Below are positions 12,201-23,225 of a stretch of DNA of 64,000 bases, piece by piece. This DNA comes from Schistocephalus solidus (lineage: Eukaryota > Platyhelminthes > Cestoda > Diphyllobothriidea > Diphyllobothriidae): contig WEDG01000229.1 in the NCBI GenBank assembly GCA_017591395.1, positions 23,134 to 87,133 on the forward strand, written 5' to 3'. Within the stretch, counting starts at the first letter, position 1. Each line of letters begins with the position of its first letter. The notes under the pieces are model-generated. The model saw only the letters and a program-made list of their open reading frames with translations. It was not told where the DNA came from and did no database searches. The translations under genes and the position numbers were made by a program.

Positions 12201-14242
12201 CTTGGTCGGATGCTTCGTTATACTTCACCTTTGCGCTAATAATATAGATCACTTGGGTGGATGGCCAGCTGTGGCTGTAAACATATTTGGGTGCAGGGGC
12301 ATACCCCAACTAAACTTAAGCTGAGACTGTAGGGTTTAGAAGCTGTCAAATGCCTCTTCTAGTGAAATTTCGTGTTTGTCATGAAGCCATCAGTACTCCT
12401 TGAGCGCTTATTGTGATTAAGGCAAACAAATCAGTGGACAGGCTCATTTTTATAAAAGGAGTTTCCTGGTGTCGCATTCAGCTGCAGTGCGTTCAAGAAC
12501 TTGCTCGGTCTTGCTCGAGCGATTCACGGGAAACGGCAAAACTGAAAAATGCTAGTGCTAGCTTCGAGTTTACGCCGCCACTTCTCGGATGTAATGAGGA
12601 GGCGGCCAGCTGAAGTCTTGGTTTGGGATGGGCAATCAAAACCTCGAAGTGTCCCTTAATGTCGGCACCAAATTTTCGTTCGTGGAGAACAGCGTTTCAA
12701 GTCAGGCAAAAAAATGAAATCGACGTTCATTCACACTATTTAAGTAATTTATTCTACCAAATGTGTAAATGACGGTACCGAATCAGATGAAGAAATCGAC
12801 CTAGAGTTTGATATACGTTAACATTAGCCCTCGGTTGTGCACTTAACCTTAATTAAAAGATGGTTTGAGAGGAACTACAAGTTGACGGCGTTTTTAGATA
12901 GCCGAGACGATGTGAAAAAAACGAAAATACTCAAGTGAACTTTAGAATGAGTGCCTTTGATGTCAATAAATATTGAAGAACACCCGTAACATCATATGAA
13001 ATCGTCTTTACCAAATTAAGAAAACATTAATCACGCAAAAGGGATTGCAGATCATAATCATGACCATCGTAAAACATTGTAAACGAACGCCCCGACCCTG
13101 AGATCAAAATTGACTAAAGGTAAACCGAGGTCATGACGCTTGCTTCAGTCACGTTCACATGCAAGTAGTCGTGCGTTATTCGAAGTAATAGGAACCACAC
13201 TTCACAAAGCCAAGGTGAAATATACAATTGAGGGGAAACAAATAGTGGTGACTTGTATTTAAAGGCCGTAGCACCGAAAGTGGGAGAATCAGTCGTAAAT
13301 TATAAGTATTACTAAAGCTCCTTCGATAAATTATAGGTAGATTCAGCTGGCGACGTGCTTATAAGGCAGATTGGTAAATGAGGTTATGCGGTAGAAATCT
13401 CAAGCATAAATCAAAATTTCAATTACCTGGATGGCATCTAGGCTCCCACTACCCTTCAGGCGGAGAACGGCATTAACAGCGAGGTTGGCAAAGTGCTCTT
13501 TGTGGTGGGTAAGGAGCTTTGAGCTCAAAGTTGTTCGCGCAATTTTTAAAAGCTGGGCCCTGAATGCTTCGTCCTTGTGGAGTTCAGCCATGTTCCCGGC
13601 GTGGCTGGTGGCGGACTGTTCTAGTGCTTCCAGTGCAACTCTGGAGGCCTCACGCCAGCCGGAAACAACGGTTTGAGGATGAAGTTTCGCCGTAATAAGC
13701 AGTTCTCCTTCCTAAAAGATTAATGGTGGGCGTTCGAGCTGTTAAGCGCATGAGCATACGGGTCGACCTAGTCTACGAAAAGTCGGACAAGTGTATGTAA
13801 TCAAAGGCGTATTGACACAGACGTTCGCGTCTGCTCGGAACACAATCAGTGCTGATCAACTTACACGAAGTAGTTCAGATGCGAGGACAGTAACCGATGT
13901 CGTACCATCCCCAACTTCGTCATCCTGTGCTTTGCTCATCTCTGCAAATAGTTAATTGAATGATTATTAGTCTTACCAACAAGAATTTGGCCGCAGGATT
14001 ATCAACGCCAATAGACTTGAGGATAGTTGCCCCATCATTTGTTACTTCAAAAGATTCAGAGGTCATCAAAATTTTGTCCATCCCTTTAGGTCCTAGTGTG
14101 CTCTTGACGAGATCGCCTATGGCGATTGCACCCACGAACGAAGACTTTAAAATAGTGAAAGCGAAAAACTTACGACACGAGCAGTTTCTGCCTTTTCTTC
14201 ATCGGCACCTGCGCTGAGGACGTTGACAGGTTGAAGAGCGAA
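9273..14242 (-). CDS. CCT2: T-complex protein 1 subunit beta (CCT2), eight exons, first exon missing
   Basis: CCT2 is one of eight paralogous subunits of the cytosolic ATP-dependent chaperonin TRiC/CCT, which folds actin, tubulin and many WD-repeat proteins. Exons in coding order are 14242-14174, 14144-13977, 13939-13865, 13711-13427, 11243-10966, 10837-10663, 10348-9967 and 9436-9273. Apart from the acceptor noted below they join in frame and give 531 codons plus stop; human CCT2 has 535. Visible motifs are [10 protein letters not shown] near the N terminus, [21 protein letters not shown], the ATPase motif GDGTT (about 13912-13898), [52 protein letters not shown] and the terminal [13 protein letters not shown]. 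Together these are specific for beta rather than another subunit. Intron 13976-13940 needs the second of two adjacent acceptor AGs to stay in frame, which costs one residue relative to homologues. The initiator exon, only about five codons in homologues, was not found. Introns range from 29 to 2183 nt. Confidence 0.97.
11244..13426 (-). other. Large CCT2 intron, no recognised content
   Basis: This 2183-nt intron begins gtaatt (minus strand, at 13426) and ends with ctttttag before 11243. I found no LINE, SINE or simple repeat inside it. Plus-strand open stretches at 11729-12613 look random. Confidence 0.6.
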
Positions 14243-15711
14243 CTGAAAAAACGGAGGCAAGAGTACTTAGCGTAAAACAACATTCAGAGGTGTTGCAAGC
14301 CTAACTTAAAATGATTCCGTAACTGGAGGGTGAACATCACATCATCAGAAAATGCCACTGAACATAAATAATTGAAGAAAAGGCATCAAAAACAGCCTAT
14401 GTTTGAGGAAAGTTTGTGGTTTCTCAACAGACTGGGATTCTACAATCGGAGAACCTTATAGCAGTATTTAAAAGCCTGCTTAATAAACTAGTATGGTCTG
14501 GCGAATGGGCCATATGTAAAATTTGCATGAGTTACTGATGTCAGACAGTTTGAAGGCATTAGAGAGAAACCTGTTTATAAGAGGCATCACACAGAACGCA
14601 ACCATAAGAACAGTTTTTGCCAGCATGCTGTCCTGCATTTTGTTTAAGACCACAGTCGAATATGGCATCCAATTTTCCGATGGTCGTGTACGTGGGGATA
14701 ACGTTCAATTCTAAAAGTGCTCATATGGGGTCAGGTACGTTAATGAACGTTGTCAGACGAACAATGCGTGTGAACGAACTAGATTCAGCTAGTTTGTAGA
14801 GGTAGACGACGACCCCCCTGAAAAGTGTGAAGCACCAGCCGTAATCAACAATTCAAAATGCCTCCGAGGAATGAATAACACGTCTGCTTGTCTTAAATGG
14901 CGGCACCAGTCATTTTATGCACAAGTACTGCAACCGTTAGTAAAAGCCGTCTATGAGAAGCAGACGCGGTCACTTTTTACTGATAAAGTTAATCATCCTG
15001 GGATGTATGTCTCGTACATAGCATCTATATTTCCTTCACGGCATAATTTTTGTGGTCGCCTAGATGTGCAGTCACGAGAGCATAAAAGACATGCTTCGTA
15101 GTCAGTCCGGCACGCAACGGAACCGAAGACTGTAAACTGACGGGACTAGTTATCTTGAAAGTCCTACAACTGCGATATTTCAGAGTGCCCATTCAATAAT
15201 TCGAGAAATAATACAATAACAAGCCCCGTGAAGACGTACCATGTTTGACAACTGACCAAGCACGCGCGAACAAGTAAACCGGCGGGACTATAAAAACTAT
15301 CGAGCGATGGCGACCAATCAGACTTACGAAATACGTACAAGATTCAAAGTTACTGAACTGGATAACTTTATTCGTGACTCCAGAGTATTACATTCAAATG
15401 AATGAATGTACTACAGCTTAGAAGGAAGTTAATTTTGCACACAGCGAGACTGGACCCTATTAAGCCCGATAATGTTTTTATCCGACACAGAGGATTTGAG
15501 ACAATGATTTATGGAGATTGATAAGAAACTTTTCACAAAAACCTACGTGGCATATGTTTGGTGTGGCTTGCAGTATGCCATCCAGGCCTAGCGTCCGCAG
15601 TGTAATAAGAATTAACTACAGCTGGGATGGGTGCAGACGAGGTTGTGAGTATGGTCAATAATCTTGGTCTGCCTTATAAAGCCAGGCTGGCTGAGCGCTA
15701 TTTGTTTCATT
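14243..15711. other. CCT2 upstream region; missing first exon expected here or beyond
   Basis: The acceptor of the first identified CCT2 exon (a pyrimidine-rich tract ending ttttttcag) lies at 14258-14243, so a short ATG-containing exon must be upstream. I could not choose a convincing ATG plus donor. No repeats are recognised. Confidence 0.4.
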
Positions 15712-17185
15712 TTATTCAATTCAATTCAATTTATTGATGGAAATAATTATAAGCGTTTGAGAACACTATTTGTAACGTGAAATTTAGTGCAGTATACAGA
15801 GAAATCCTGTGAGTTGCAAAAGTTCAAAGGTGATCATAAAATATGAAAAGTGGTGCATGAGTCTCGAGGGTTAAGTTAATTTCCTCATCGCTCAGGCTCA
15901 TTTTTGAACATCAAACTGTCAAGGCTCCCTTTAAAGCTTTCCAGCAATGTTGACATAACAACGTCTGCACGGAGGGCATTCCATGGTTTGACCACTCTGG
16001 CAGAGAAGTGTAACTTGCTTACATCCTGTCTCGCCTGCTGGACGCGCAGTTTCAAAGGGTGACCTCGGAGATGGCTCTTGGCAGCAAATTAAAGAAGCCC
16101 AAGAATTCCAGGCAACAATCCAACCCCTTGAAATTGCGGAATATCTGCAAGAGATCCCCGCGCATTTGCCTATAACTCAAAGGGAACAGATTAAGATTCG
16201 TTAGGCGGGTTAGATAAGGTAAGGAGCTTTGACTCCTAACCATTTTGGTGGCTCCCCTCTGTACTCTTTCGAGGCAGTTCTGTTCTTGAACTGTCCAGGT
16301 TCTCTAGACTTGTATAGCATATTCCAAAGGCGGTTTAACGAATGTTCCAAAAGTCTTAGCGAATAGATCTTGATCGAAATCTAAGAAGGCCCGTCTGTTG
16401 ACATTTAACACACTCATTGCGCTCTTCGCCAATTTTGAGCAGTGACAAGATAGCATTAAGGGTGTGGTCGTCAGCACACCAACATCCTTTTGAATTTCCA
16501 CGTCTTTTCAGGCTTCACCGTTGAGAAAGTAGCTTCTACTGCCGGTGGATCTGGATGGGTTGTCTAAGCGAAATGTCGTTCACTTATCAACGTTGAACCG
16601 CAAAAGCTAATGATTCAACCATGCCTTCAGCCGAGTTAAGTTGATCTGATCGTCGGCAGGGCTCTGGATTACATTCCAGATTTTCATGTCGTCGGCAAAT
16701 ATTGCTGCTTCACAGTCCAGATCCCTTAAAAAATCGTCCACTTATATAAGAAACAATATTGACCCTGGAACTGAATCCTGAGGAACCCCCCTCTCAACCG
16801 CAGCAGAACTTGACCTTTCTTCGTCGATGTTCACAACCTGCAGCCGACGCAAGTGGAAGTTTTCGATCCATTTGAGGAGAGTTCCTCTGATTCCAATTCC
16901 TTCTCTCTGTTGCTGCAGAGTGTCGAAGACATTTAGAAATTCAATGAGGGCGATGTGAGCCGCGTGTCTATCTTCAAGTGCTTGGGTCCAGCTCTGGAGA
17001 GATTGCAGCAAATCTGTTTTACATTATCTTCCTTTTTGGAACCCATGTTAACATTTGATAAGAAATTATGAGTGTCTAGGACTTTCACCAATTCGCTCTT
17101 GACGATCCTTTCCATAACTTGCGCCATGGATGCAGGTCAGCTTATGAGCCCGTTGTTTTTCACTTAAGCCTGTAGTTTGTCGCAG
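15712..17185 (-). mobile_element. CR1-like LINE (family A, TTGAA tail), 5' truncated and decayed
   Basis: Read on the minus strand, the element begins near 17185 with a degenerate reverse-transcriptase finger region (VMERIVKSELVK, 17120 down). It continues through GIRGTLLKWIENF and RGVPQDSVPGSILFLI (16890-16742). It then runs through the thumb (FVKPPLEYAIQ, near 16320) and a C-terminal stretch (16243-16052). It ends in a 3'UTR with the repeated pentamer tail ttgaa (complement at 15714-15735). It matches 55030-56288 along its length but carries many stops and frameshifts. Homology is to the CR1 group; the exact clade is inferred. Confidence 0.88.
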
Positions 17186-18404
17186 TTAAAAGAAACATTT
17201 GTAAAGTAAAAATTAATAGAAAGTTCACTGCCAGGGATAAGAAATATGGTAAAAAATAAACCTATCGCTTATCTTTTAAGTGAAGATAAAAGGACTGGGC
17301 ACTTGTATAAAAGTAATTCGAGTTTACGCCAGACATATTTTTCCATGGCACAGTTCCCTGTTAGGGAACTTATTGCATCACGCTCGGAATTCAATCCCAC
17401 AGGCCTGCTCCTTTGCCCGAAGAGTTTCATTAACTTCACTTCGGTCGGGAAAACTAGGCATAATTGACTAAGTTCTTTTTGTTTCTCTGAGCAATTGATT
17501 CCTTAGTGGTGTCTGCTTTTTGCGGAGAATCTGCCATTGTCACTAAGTAAAATTGGTCGATTAAACTGAAACATTTATATTCTTTCAAAAGTACCTTCCT
17601 CTTGAAGAAAGTCAGATTTTTGTTCCACCTTCAGTCTTGATTGTAATTCAAAGACTTGTTCCTGGCGTTTTAATCTTTCCGCTTGGGATTATTCCGGTTG
17701 AAAAATCTGTTTATGCGAATGAAAAATGTTGGCGTTTTTGATAGGATAGTTGTGATTTGTTCTTTGCTCTCTAGCATAATTTTGAGATGACGCAGTCGCG
17801 GTGTCCCCTAGATTATGCTTCACCTCCTTGTCAATCCGGAATGCTTGCTGAACTTAAACTTTCACGGCTTGCTGAAGCAGCTGGTTAAGGATGCCATGAA
17901 AAAAGCAGAGAGTCCTCCAGCCACATGGTTTTCCCATCGGACTGCAGGTGATTCGTGTAGACTTTGAACAACAACAAAAACTATTGCCAATCATGGTACT
18001 CCCCGATTTTTGCTTTCTGCAATCTTTAGCTTTCGAGCACGAGGGCAAATACGTGCACAGCTCTGATTAGGATTTAATTTACCTCCAGTCATAAGGTCCA
18101 GATCTTTTCCCATCCATGAGGTAGCTACTGGCATTCCATATTTCAGATTGGGTCTATGAATGAAACTGAAACGTCGGCGAAGGGTTCAGAAGGAAATATT
18201 TTAAATGGTCGTCTGATCCAGTGTAAAGTATTTGCTCCCTTCTAAACCGTCTTCCTACGGTGTTCTAATGGCGTGGAATTTGCGGTTGTTTATGCACCCA
18301 GATGGCTTTACCTTTCTTCATATTCTAATACCATCCTCTTACTATACTTCTTATGTGCATTCGTAGATAAACGCTCACCGACCACTACCAGAACTCACTC
18401 GTTT
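17186..18404. other. No recognised feature
   Basis: AT-rich sequence with only short open stretches. I see no repeat shared with the rest of the window. Confidence 0.35.
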
Positions 18405-18566
18405 CCGCTTTTTACGTAGAGGCTCACTCTCGAGTTCTGTGGGATCGATCCTCGGGTGGTGCACCACCAGTTGTTGGGAAGGACTGGTTGACGATGACGT
18501 GTTAGCCAGAAATGCCCATTTAAGTGTTTCTTGTCTTTGCTGGCAATATTTATACTACTGATGGCC
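18405..18566 (+). repeat. SINE family 2, plus copy
   Basis: The order of blocks is a B-box-like gggatcgatcctcgg, then ggtgcaccaccagttgttgg, gactggttgacgatgacg, gccagaaatgcccattt and cttgtctttgctggcaatatt. It matches 4866-5008. The tail holds a short actact, the likely seed of the TAC expansion seen next to the other copy. Confidence 0.65.
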
Positions 18567-18754
18567 GGTAGTGACATTTCAACCGGCGTTATATGAAGGA
18601 ACATGCGTTTTGACACATTTAACTTTAAAAACCACCTGTTTGATCAAACATTCAGGTTGTTGATGTTTAATTACAACTTATTTTGCGCCATCACCACAAT
18701 TGACGTCTCTCCATGTTTTTCATGTCATTCCCTTTTTATATAAGGGCTTCACAA

Positions 18755-19060
18755 TCCAATTTACTGTCGCAATCTTTTTACATTAAAAGAAGAGTAATGG
18801 GCCTAAAACAGAACCCTGTCGGACGCCACTTTCCATTTTTTGCCCATTTTGAGGTAGGATTACCAACAACGACTATCTGTGCTCTATATTCACATTTCAT
18901 ACGGCCAAAATCTTCTGTTAAAAGAAGCTCGAAGTCAAAATATAGAAAAATCTACTGTATGATGTCTATCTATGGTCTTTGGCCATTTATCATGCGAGTG
19001 AAGAACACTTATGAGGCACGAACGTTCGAAAAAAACTACGTTTGACATCAAATATTGTTT
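18755..19060 (-). mobile_element. LINE reverse-transcriptase fragment
   Basis: On the minus strand, at about 18850-18780, the residues ESGVRQGSVLGPLLFF form the conserved reverse-transcriptase motif preceding the YADD box. Upstream residues such as YFDFELLLTEDFGR and AQIVVGNPTSK (about 18960-18860) are consistent with the preceding palm region, with one frameshift between. Neither the YADD box nor a 3' end is recognised. The clade cannot be assigned. Confidence 0.6.
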
Positions 19061-20804
19061 TTTCAGATATTCCAATAAATGTTTATTGATAATACGCTCC
19101 ATTTATGTACACGCGATGCAAGTTAAACTGACAGGACATTAATTTTAGAATTTAAATGGTAAACGTCAATTATAAATTGGAATGATAAATCAACACTTTT
19201 ATTCTTCTGTGAGTTCGCCTTCTTCAAAATACTTTACAATGTGACAACAGTGGTTTTTACGTTCGTTAGCATGTTTTAGATGTGCTGGTGCGGGAATTCT
19301 ATCAGATGCAGGTGATTTGGCAGGCTTCAGTTGGAGTAATTAGGCCGATAAAAACTATAGTCCCTCTATTGAGGTGGAGGAGGAGGAGGAAATGAGAGAT
19401 TAATTACAGAAAAAAATGAAAAAAACAGCAAATGAAATAGGATCTTGGGTGAAGACGGAAGAAAAGAAAATGGAAAGGAGTGATATTTTAATCTGGTCAT
19501 CGATAATCATTTTTCCGTCTGCACATATAAGTGCATAGTGCAGTACTCAATACCTAACCAATAGCATTTTGGGATGTACTAACTAATTTCGCTCTATCTC
19601 TAGTTTTAACATCATTCGCAGCTTAGTAACTTCACTTTTACAAACGCTGCATTGTTGCTGTTATCTCTGTAAGTGCTCTTCTCTGTCGGTTAGTTTGTAA
19701 CGCCTTCTAAAGCGAGTTCTTTTTGAAAGCGGTCCGCTAGTTCGAGTTTATCTACTTTTGTTGGCTTGTGATTGTCTTTCTTCTGAGAGGACAGGTGAGG
19801 TGAAAAATACTTTTCAGCAACAAAGGGAAGTCATCCAGTCATCATTGACTTCACCATGCAGTTCTTTCTTCTATGTGCCCCATGATACCTCTGTTCGTCT
19901 AACTGGATATTCCCCCTTCCTGATGTTTCCATGCCACCTATCAGGTAAAGTTTGTTTGGAAGTCAGTAAGTACTCGAAGTACAGCATAATGAGTCCGTTC
20001 GCCCTTGTAGGTTTATGAAATTTTTCCTCCTCTCGGGTAAAAATAAGGCCGAAGCAGTTAAAAAGTTGTCCTACCCTAACCCATGTTTCAAAGGTGACGT
20101 GATGACAGGAAGGGCACGACTACGTACTTGTCAAAAATTCTGAGAAAAATGTCTCTGGCACAAACGTCTTTCTAGAAGTGATCTCTTTCCCCTGGGTTAA
20201 ATGCAGCTAAGAGGTGACCTGATAAAAAACTCTGTATCATGCAAAGTCAGGACTGTTGCCTTTGTACATGGAGAATTCTTCGAGTTAACAACAGCCATGA
20301 AATTGAGAGATCATACTTTCAAAAATACGTGATTGAGGGCTAGGCTGGACACACTAAGGTTCTTCTTCAACCGATTGATTGACGCTTGGGATGTTCTGCT
20401 TATGGATGCCATTATCTCTGCTTCCTTCGAGGTCTGTAAGAAGAAGCTGGATCTGTGTATCATTGCCAAGATAATATCACCCGATCCACTTATTTTTCCG
20501 AATTGCAAACGAATTAATATTATTAAAAATACTATTTACTACATTTCAGCACAAATTTATGGAAGTTCTTTCTATATCAAAGACATCGCATTTGCTTACT
20601 GACATCAATTATCATACTCATCAGCTGTTTGCTAACAAAAATTTGCAAAGTAAACGTACTTATACTACTCGCAATATGTAAATAGTTTTTATGTTTACCC
20701 TTTTGGACTAGTCAATGGTGGCTTTCTTTTCGTATGCACTCACGCACAGTTCAGTTTACAAAGAGCAAGTTACCCAACCGCATTTGAACTCAATATCGGT
20801 TAAA
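19061..20804. other. No recognised gene
   Basis: Contains a short GGA run at 19377-19391 and small open stretches at 19758-20018 and 20311-20602 that I do not recognise. Confidence 0.35.
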
Positions 20805-21019
20805 GGGGTTTAATGTTCCGCAACGAGCCTGAGCGATGAGGCATTTATCTTAACCCTCGAGAGTCGTGCACCACTTTTTCAAATTTTATGACCGCCTTTT
20901 GTACCTTGGCAACCCACACGGTTTCTCTGTATACCGCACTTAATTTTACGTTACAAATAGGGTACTCAAAGGCCCATGCCTATTTCCCTCAATAAATTGA
21001 ATTGAATTGAATTGAATTT
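20805..21019 (+). mobile_element. CR1-like LINE (family A) 3' end, severely 5' truncated
   Basis: Almost base-for-base the same as 56080-56288. It carries the block cttaaccctcgagagtcgtg, the tract acccacacggtttctctgta, and the tail aataaattgaattgaattg. Only the 3'UTR was copied, the typical outcome of incomplete target-primed reverse transcription. The close match implies recent insertion relative to the 15.7 kb copy. Confidence 0.92.
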
Positions 21020-21529
21020 AAGAAAAAGTAGCAATATATCAGAAAATTTCAAAATGAGGTGGTTTACATGATTGCAGGTGGAAAAAAGCAACCCTCGGTT
21101 TATTTAAAAGAGTATACCTAAATGGCGACTCGCATATGAGGAGAAGTATAAATACCCCATTTTGGGAAGAAAGCAGCTGGTGAGTTAGAGGCTTGATTTA
21201 GGTAAGCATGTATGATAAATTTGATGATGCATTTTTAAGCAACTGGAAACAAAACCTCTGAAAAGGGAGATTTTTTTCCAGCATGCGCACGCAAATCACA
21301 GCAATACAGTGGACAAACCACATCTACGGGGAACCATGTGACGAATGCTGTAGAACATTTAGCTCGTTGATTAAAAGAATAATTAATCTTTATTGTCCCA
21401 CTTAAAACGTGAGAAAACAAACAATCGTGCGTTGCGGATAATCTGCAAACTTCAGATCTCCTCAAAAGAAGAAATACAACGTGCAGGCGGTTTCGACTAA
21501 CGGGGAGTGTCGAACACTTGCAGGAATAC
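21020..21529. other. No recognised feature
   Basis: Short unique-looking sequence. The minus-strand open stretch at 21531-21235 is not recognisable. Confidence 0.35.
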
Positions 21530-22226
21530 AAACAACAATGGAGTGTCTGTAAGCGTGAGGCGAACCGAATCCGAAAGAACTATGACATAAGCATACTACA
21601 GAACTCTTCGGGGCATCCAAAGATCCTATATGGTTAGATAAACAATAATCAAAGGAATCTTGCCCTGATTCCAGCGTTGTTGTAAAAAAATGGAGTACTA
21701 GAGACGGATGACCAAACGAAAGCCTCAGTCCTCTCTAGCTTCTTTCAGTCTGTATTCACTCATGAATCAAATCCTCCTCCCGTTCTTCGTACTCAGGGCA
21801 AACTACATGATTCGGAAACGTTTGCACATGTAAAAATTAGCTCTACTCATCACCCACATCGATAAGGACAGAATTACTCCGCCTGAAGCCTGCCAAGTCA
21901 CCTGGTCCAGATAGAATTAATCCGCATGCCCTTCGAGAATTGGCCAATGTACTGTGTGAGCCGGTATCGATTATATTCCAAAGGTCCATGGAAGAAGGGG
22001 AACTACCGCAGGAATTGAAAACTGCCCTTATCTTCCCGATACACAAAGAAGGGTCCAGACTGGAGTTGAAAAATTACCATCCCATGTGTATAACCTGCAT
22101 TTTATGGAAAAACTTATTAAGAGACATTTGATGAAGTAGCTGGTGAAGAAGAACATAGTATGTGCTGCCCCGCATGGTTTTCGCTCAGGTCACTCATATC
22201 TTACGAGTGGTCTTTAGTTGTGGGAA
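21530..22226 (+). mobile_element. CR1-like LINE (family C), linker and RT fingers; left half of a split element
   Basis: Frames on the plus strand read RKNYDISILQNSSGHPKILYG, ALSSFFQ-like residues, then LKPAKSPGPDRINPHALREL. They continue through QRSMEEGELPQELKTALIFP, KNYHPMCITCI and finally APHGFRSGHSYLTSGL, which is the RT finger region. Several frameshifts separate these pieces. Coding similarity stops abruptly at 22226 and resumes at 24702 with the next expected residues (LWEQWTKAI, followed by the palm FFDFERAFDSVP). The interruption is therefore an insertion, not the end of the element. Confidence 0.88.
22218..22226 (+). repeat. Left target-site duplication, 9 bp
   Basis: TTGTGGGAA occurs here and again at 24702-24710, exactly at the two edges of the inserted RTE-like element. 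The bases belong to the interrupted CR1 coding sequence (Leu-Trp-Glu), so one copy was generated on insertion. Confidence 0.85.
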
Positions 22227-22230
22227 GATC

Positions 22231-23146
22231 AGTGAAGACTGGTTCAGCAATCTATGAGGCCAACCGGATCGCCGCCGCTAAGGCCAAAACAGCGGCACGA
22301 AAGTCACCAGCGCCCCGGACCAACACCGCCAATGCCCAGGCCCTGCCAACATGCCCACGCTGTCAACGCATCTTCCGCGCGCGAATCGGCCTGGTTGGAC
22401 ATCTTCGGACGCAATGCACCAACAATCCGACAATTCCAATTTCTACGTCAAATTCTGCCAACCCTCCTTCTGACTCACCCACCCTCACTCCTGGCATCAG
22501 TTCCATTACTCCCACCATCATAGAGACCACATCCCTCTACTCATCACCTATTACCCCACCACCGCAACCACCACCGCCTTCGCCTTCACTACCACCACCA
22601 CCACCACCATCAGCGATGGGGAATCTCTCCTAAGCTGTACTCAATGCGACCGCACATTCACCTCACGCATCGGCCTGATCGGTCACTTGCGAATACATCG
22701 TACAGAGACCGGTGAGCCAGTGTCTGGAGTACCATCACACAGCAGAGCTCGTCGCCTCCACTGCCCTCACTGTCCTCGCACATTCACTAATCGCATGGGC
22801 CTATTAGGTCACATGCGCATCCTTGACAGCGCAATACACCACAATGCCGACAACACCGATACACTATGCACATTCTCCGCTCCTGCCATTCTTAGCGCCC
22901 CTGCCACCCCCACTACCATGAATGACATCCCCAGCCTCTACCGATTTCTCTTGCCCACACTGCGCTCGCAACTTCAACTCACGCATCGGCCTGGTCGGTC
23001 ACTAGCGAATCCATCGCACGGAGGCTGGTGAACCAGTGCCTGGGGCTCCGACATACAGTCGACGAACCTGCGCTCACTGCTCCCGCCTATTTACACACCG
23101 CATGGGCCTATTAGGACACATGTGCCTCCACGACAACCTCCGGTAA
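22231..23146 (+). pseudogene. Decayed LINE C-terminal domain with five C2HC/C2H2 zinc fingers
   Basis: Finger 1 (22352-22417) has C-x2-C-x12-H-x4-C spacing, starting CPRCQRIF. Finger 2 (22636-22698) is a full C2H2 with CTQCDRTF and HLRIH. Finger 3 (22762-22824) has lost its last His to Leu. Finger 4 (22952-23014) has a stop codon right after its first His. Finger 5 (23069-23131) is intact, ending HMCLH, then DNLR and the stop. Between fingers 1 and 2 is a Pro/Thr-rich linker with a CAC/CCA microsatellite (about 22550-22612), where a frameshift ends the first open stretch at 22633. A second shift lies between fingers 3 and 4. In an intact element the fingers could bind nucleic acid during reverse transcription; that role is inferred. 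Confidence 0.85.
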
Positions 23147-23225
23147 ACCAACGGAGGCTAAGCTACATCAGCGCACACTACCTACACCAATACATCGACA
23201 ACACCCTCACAATCACCGTTTACCA

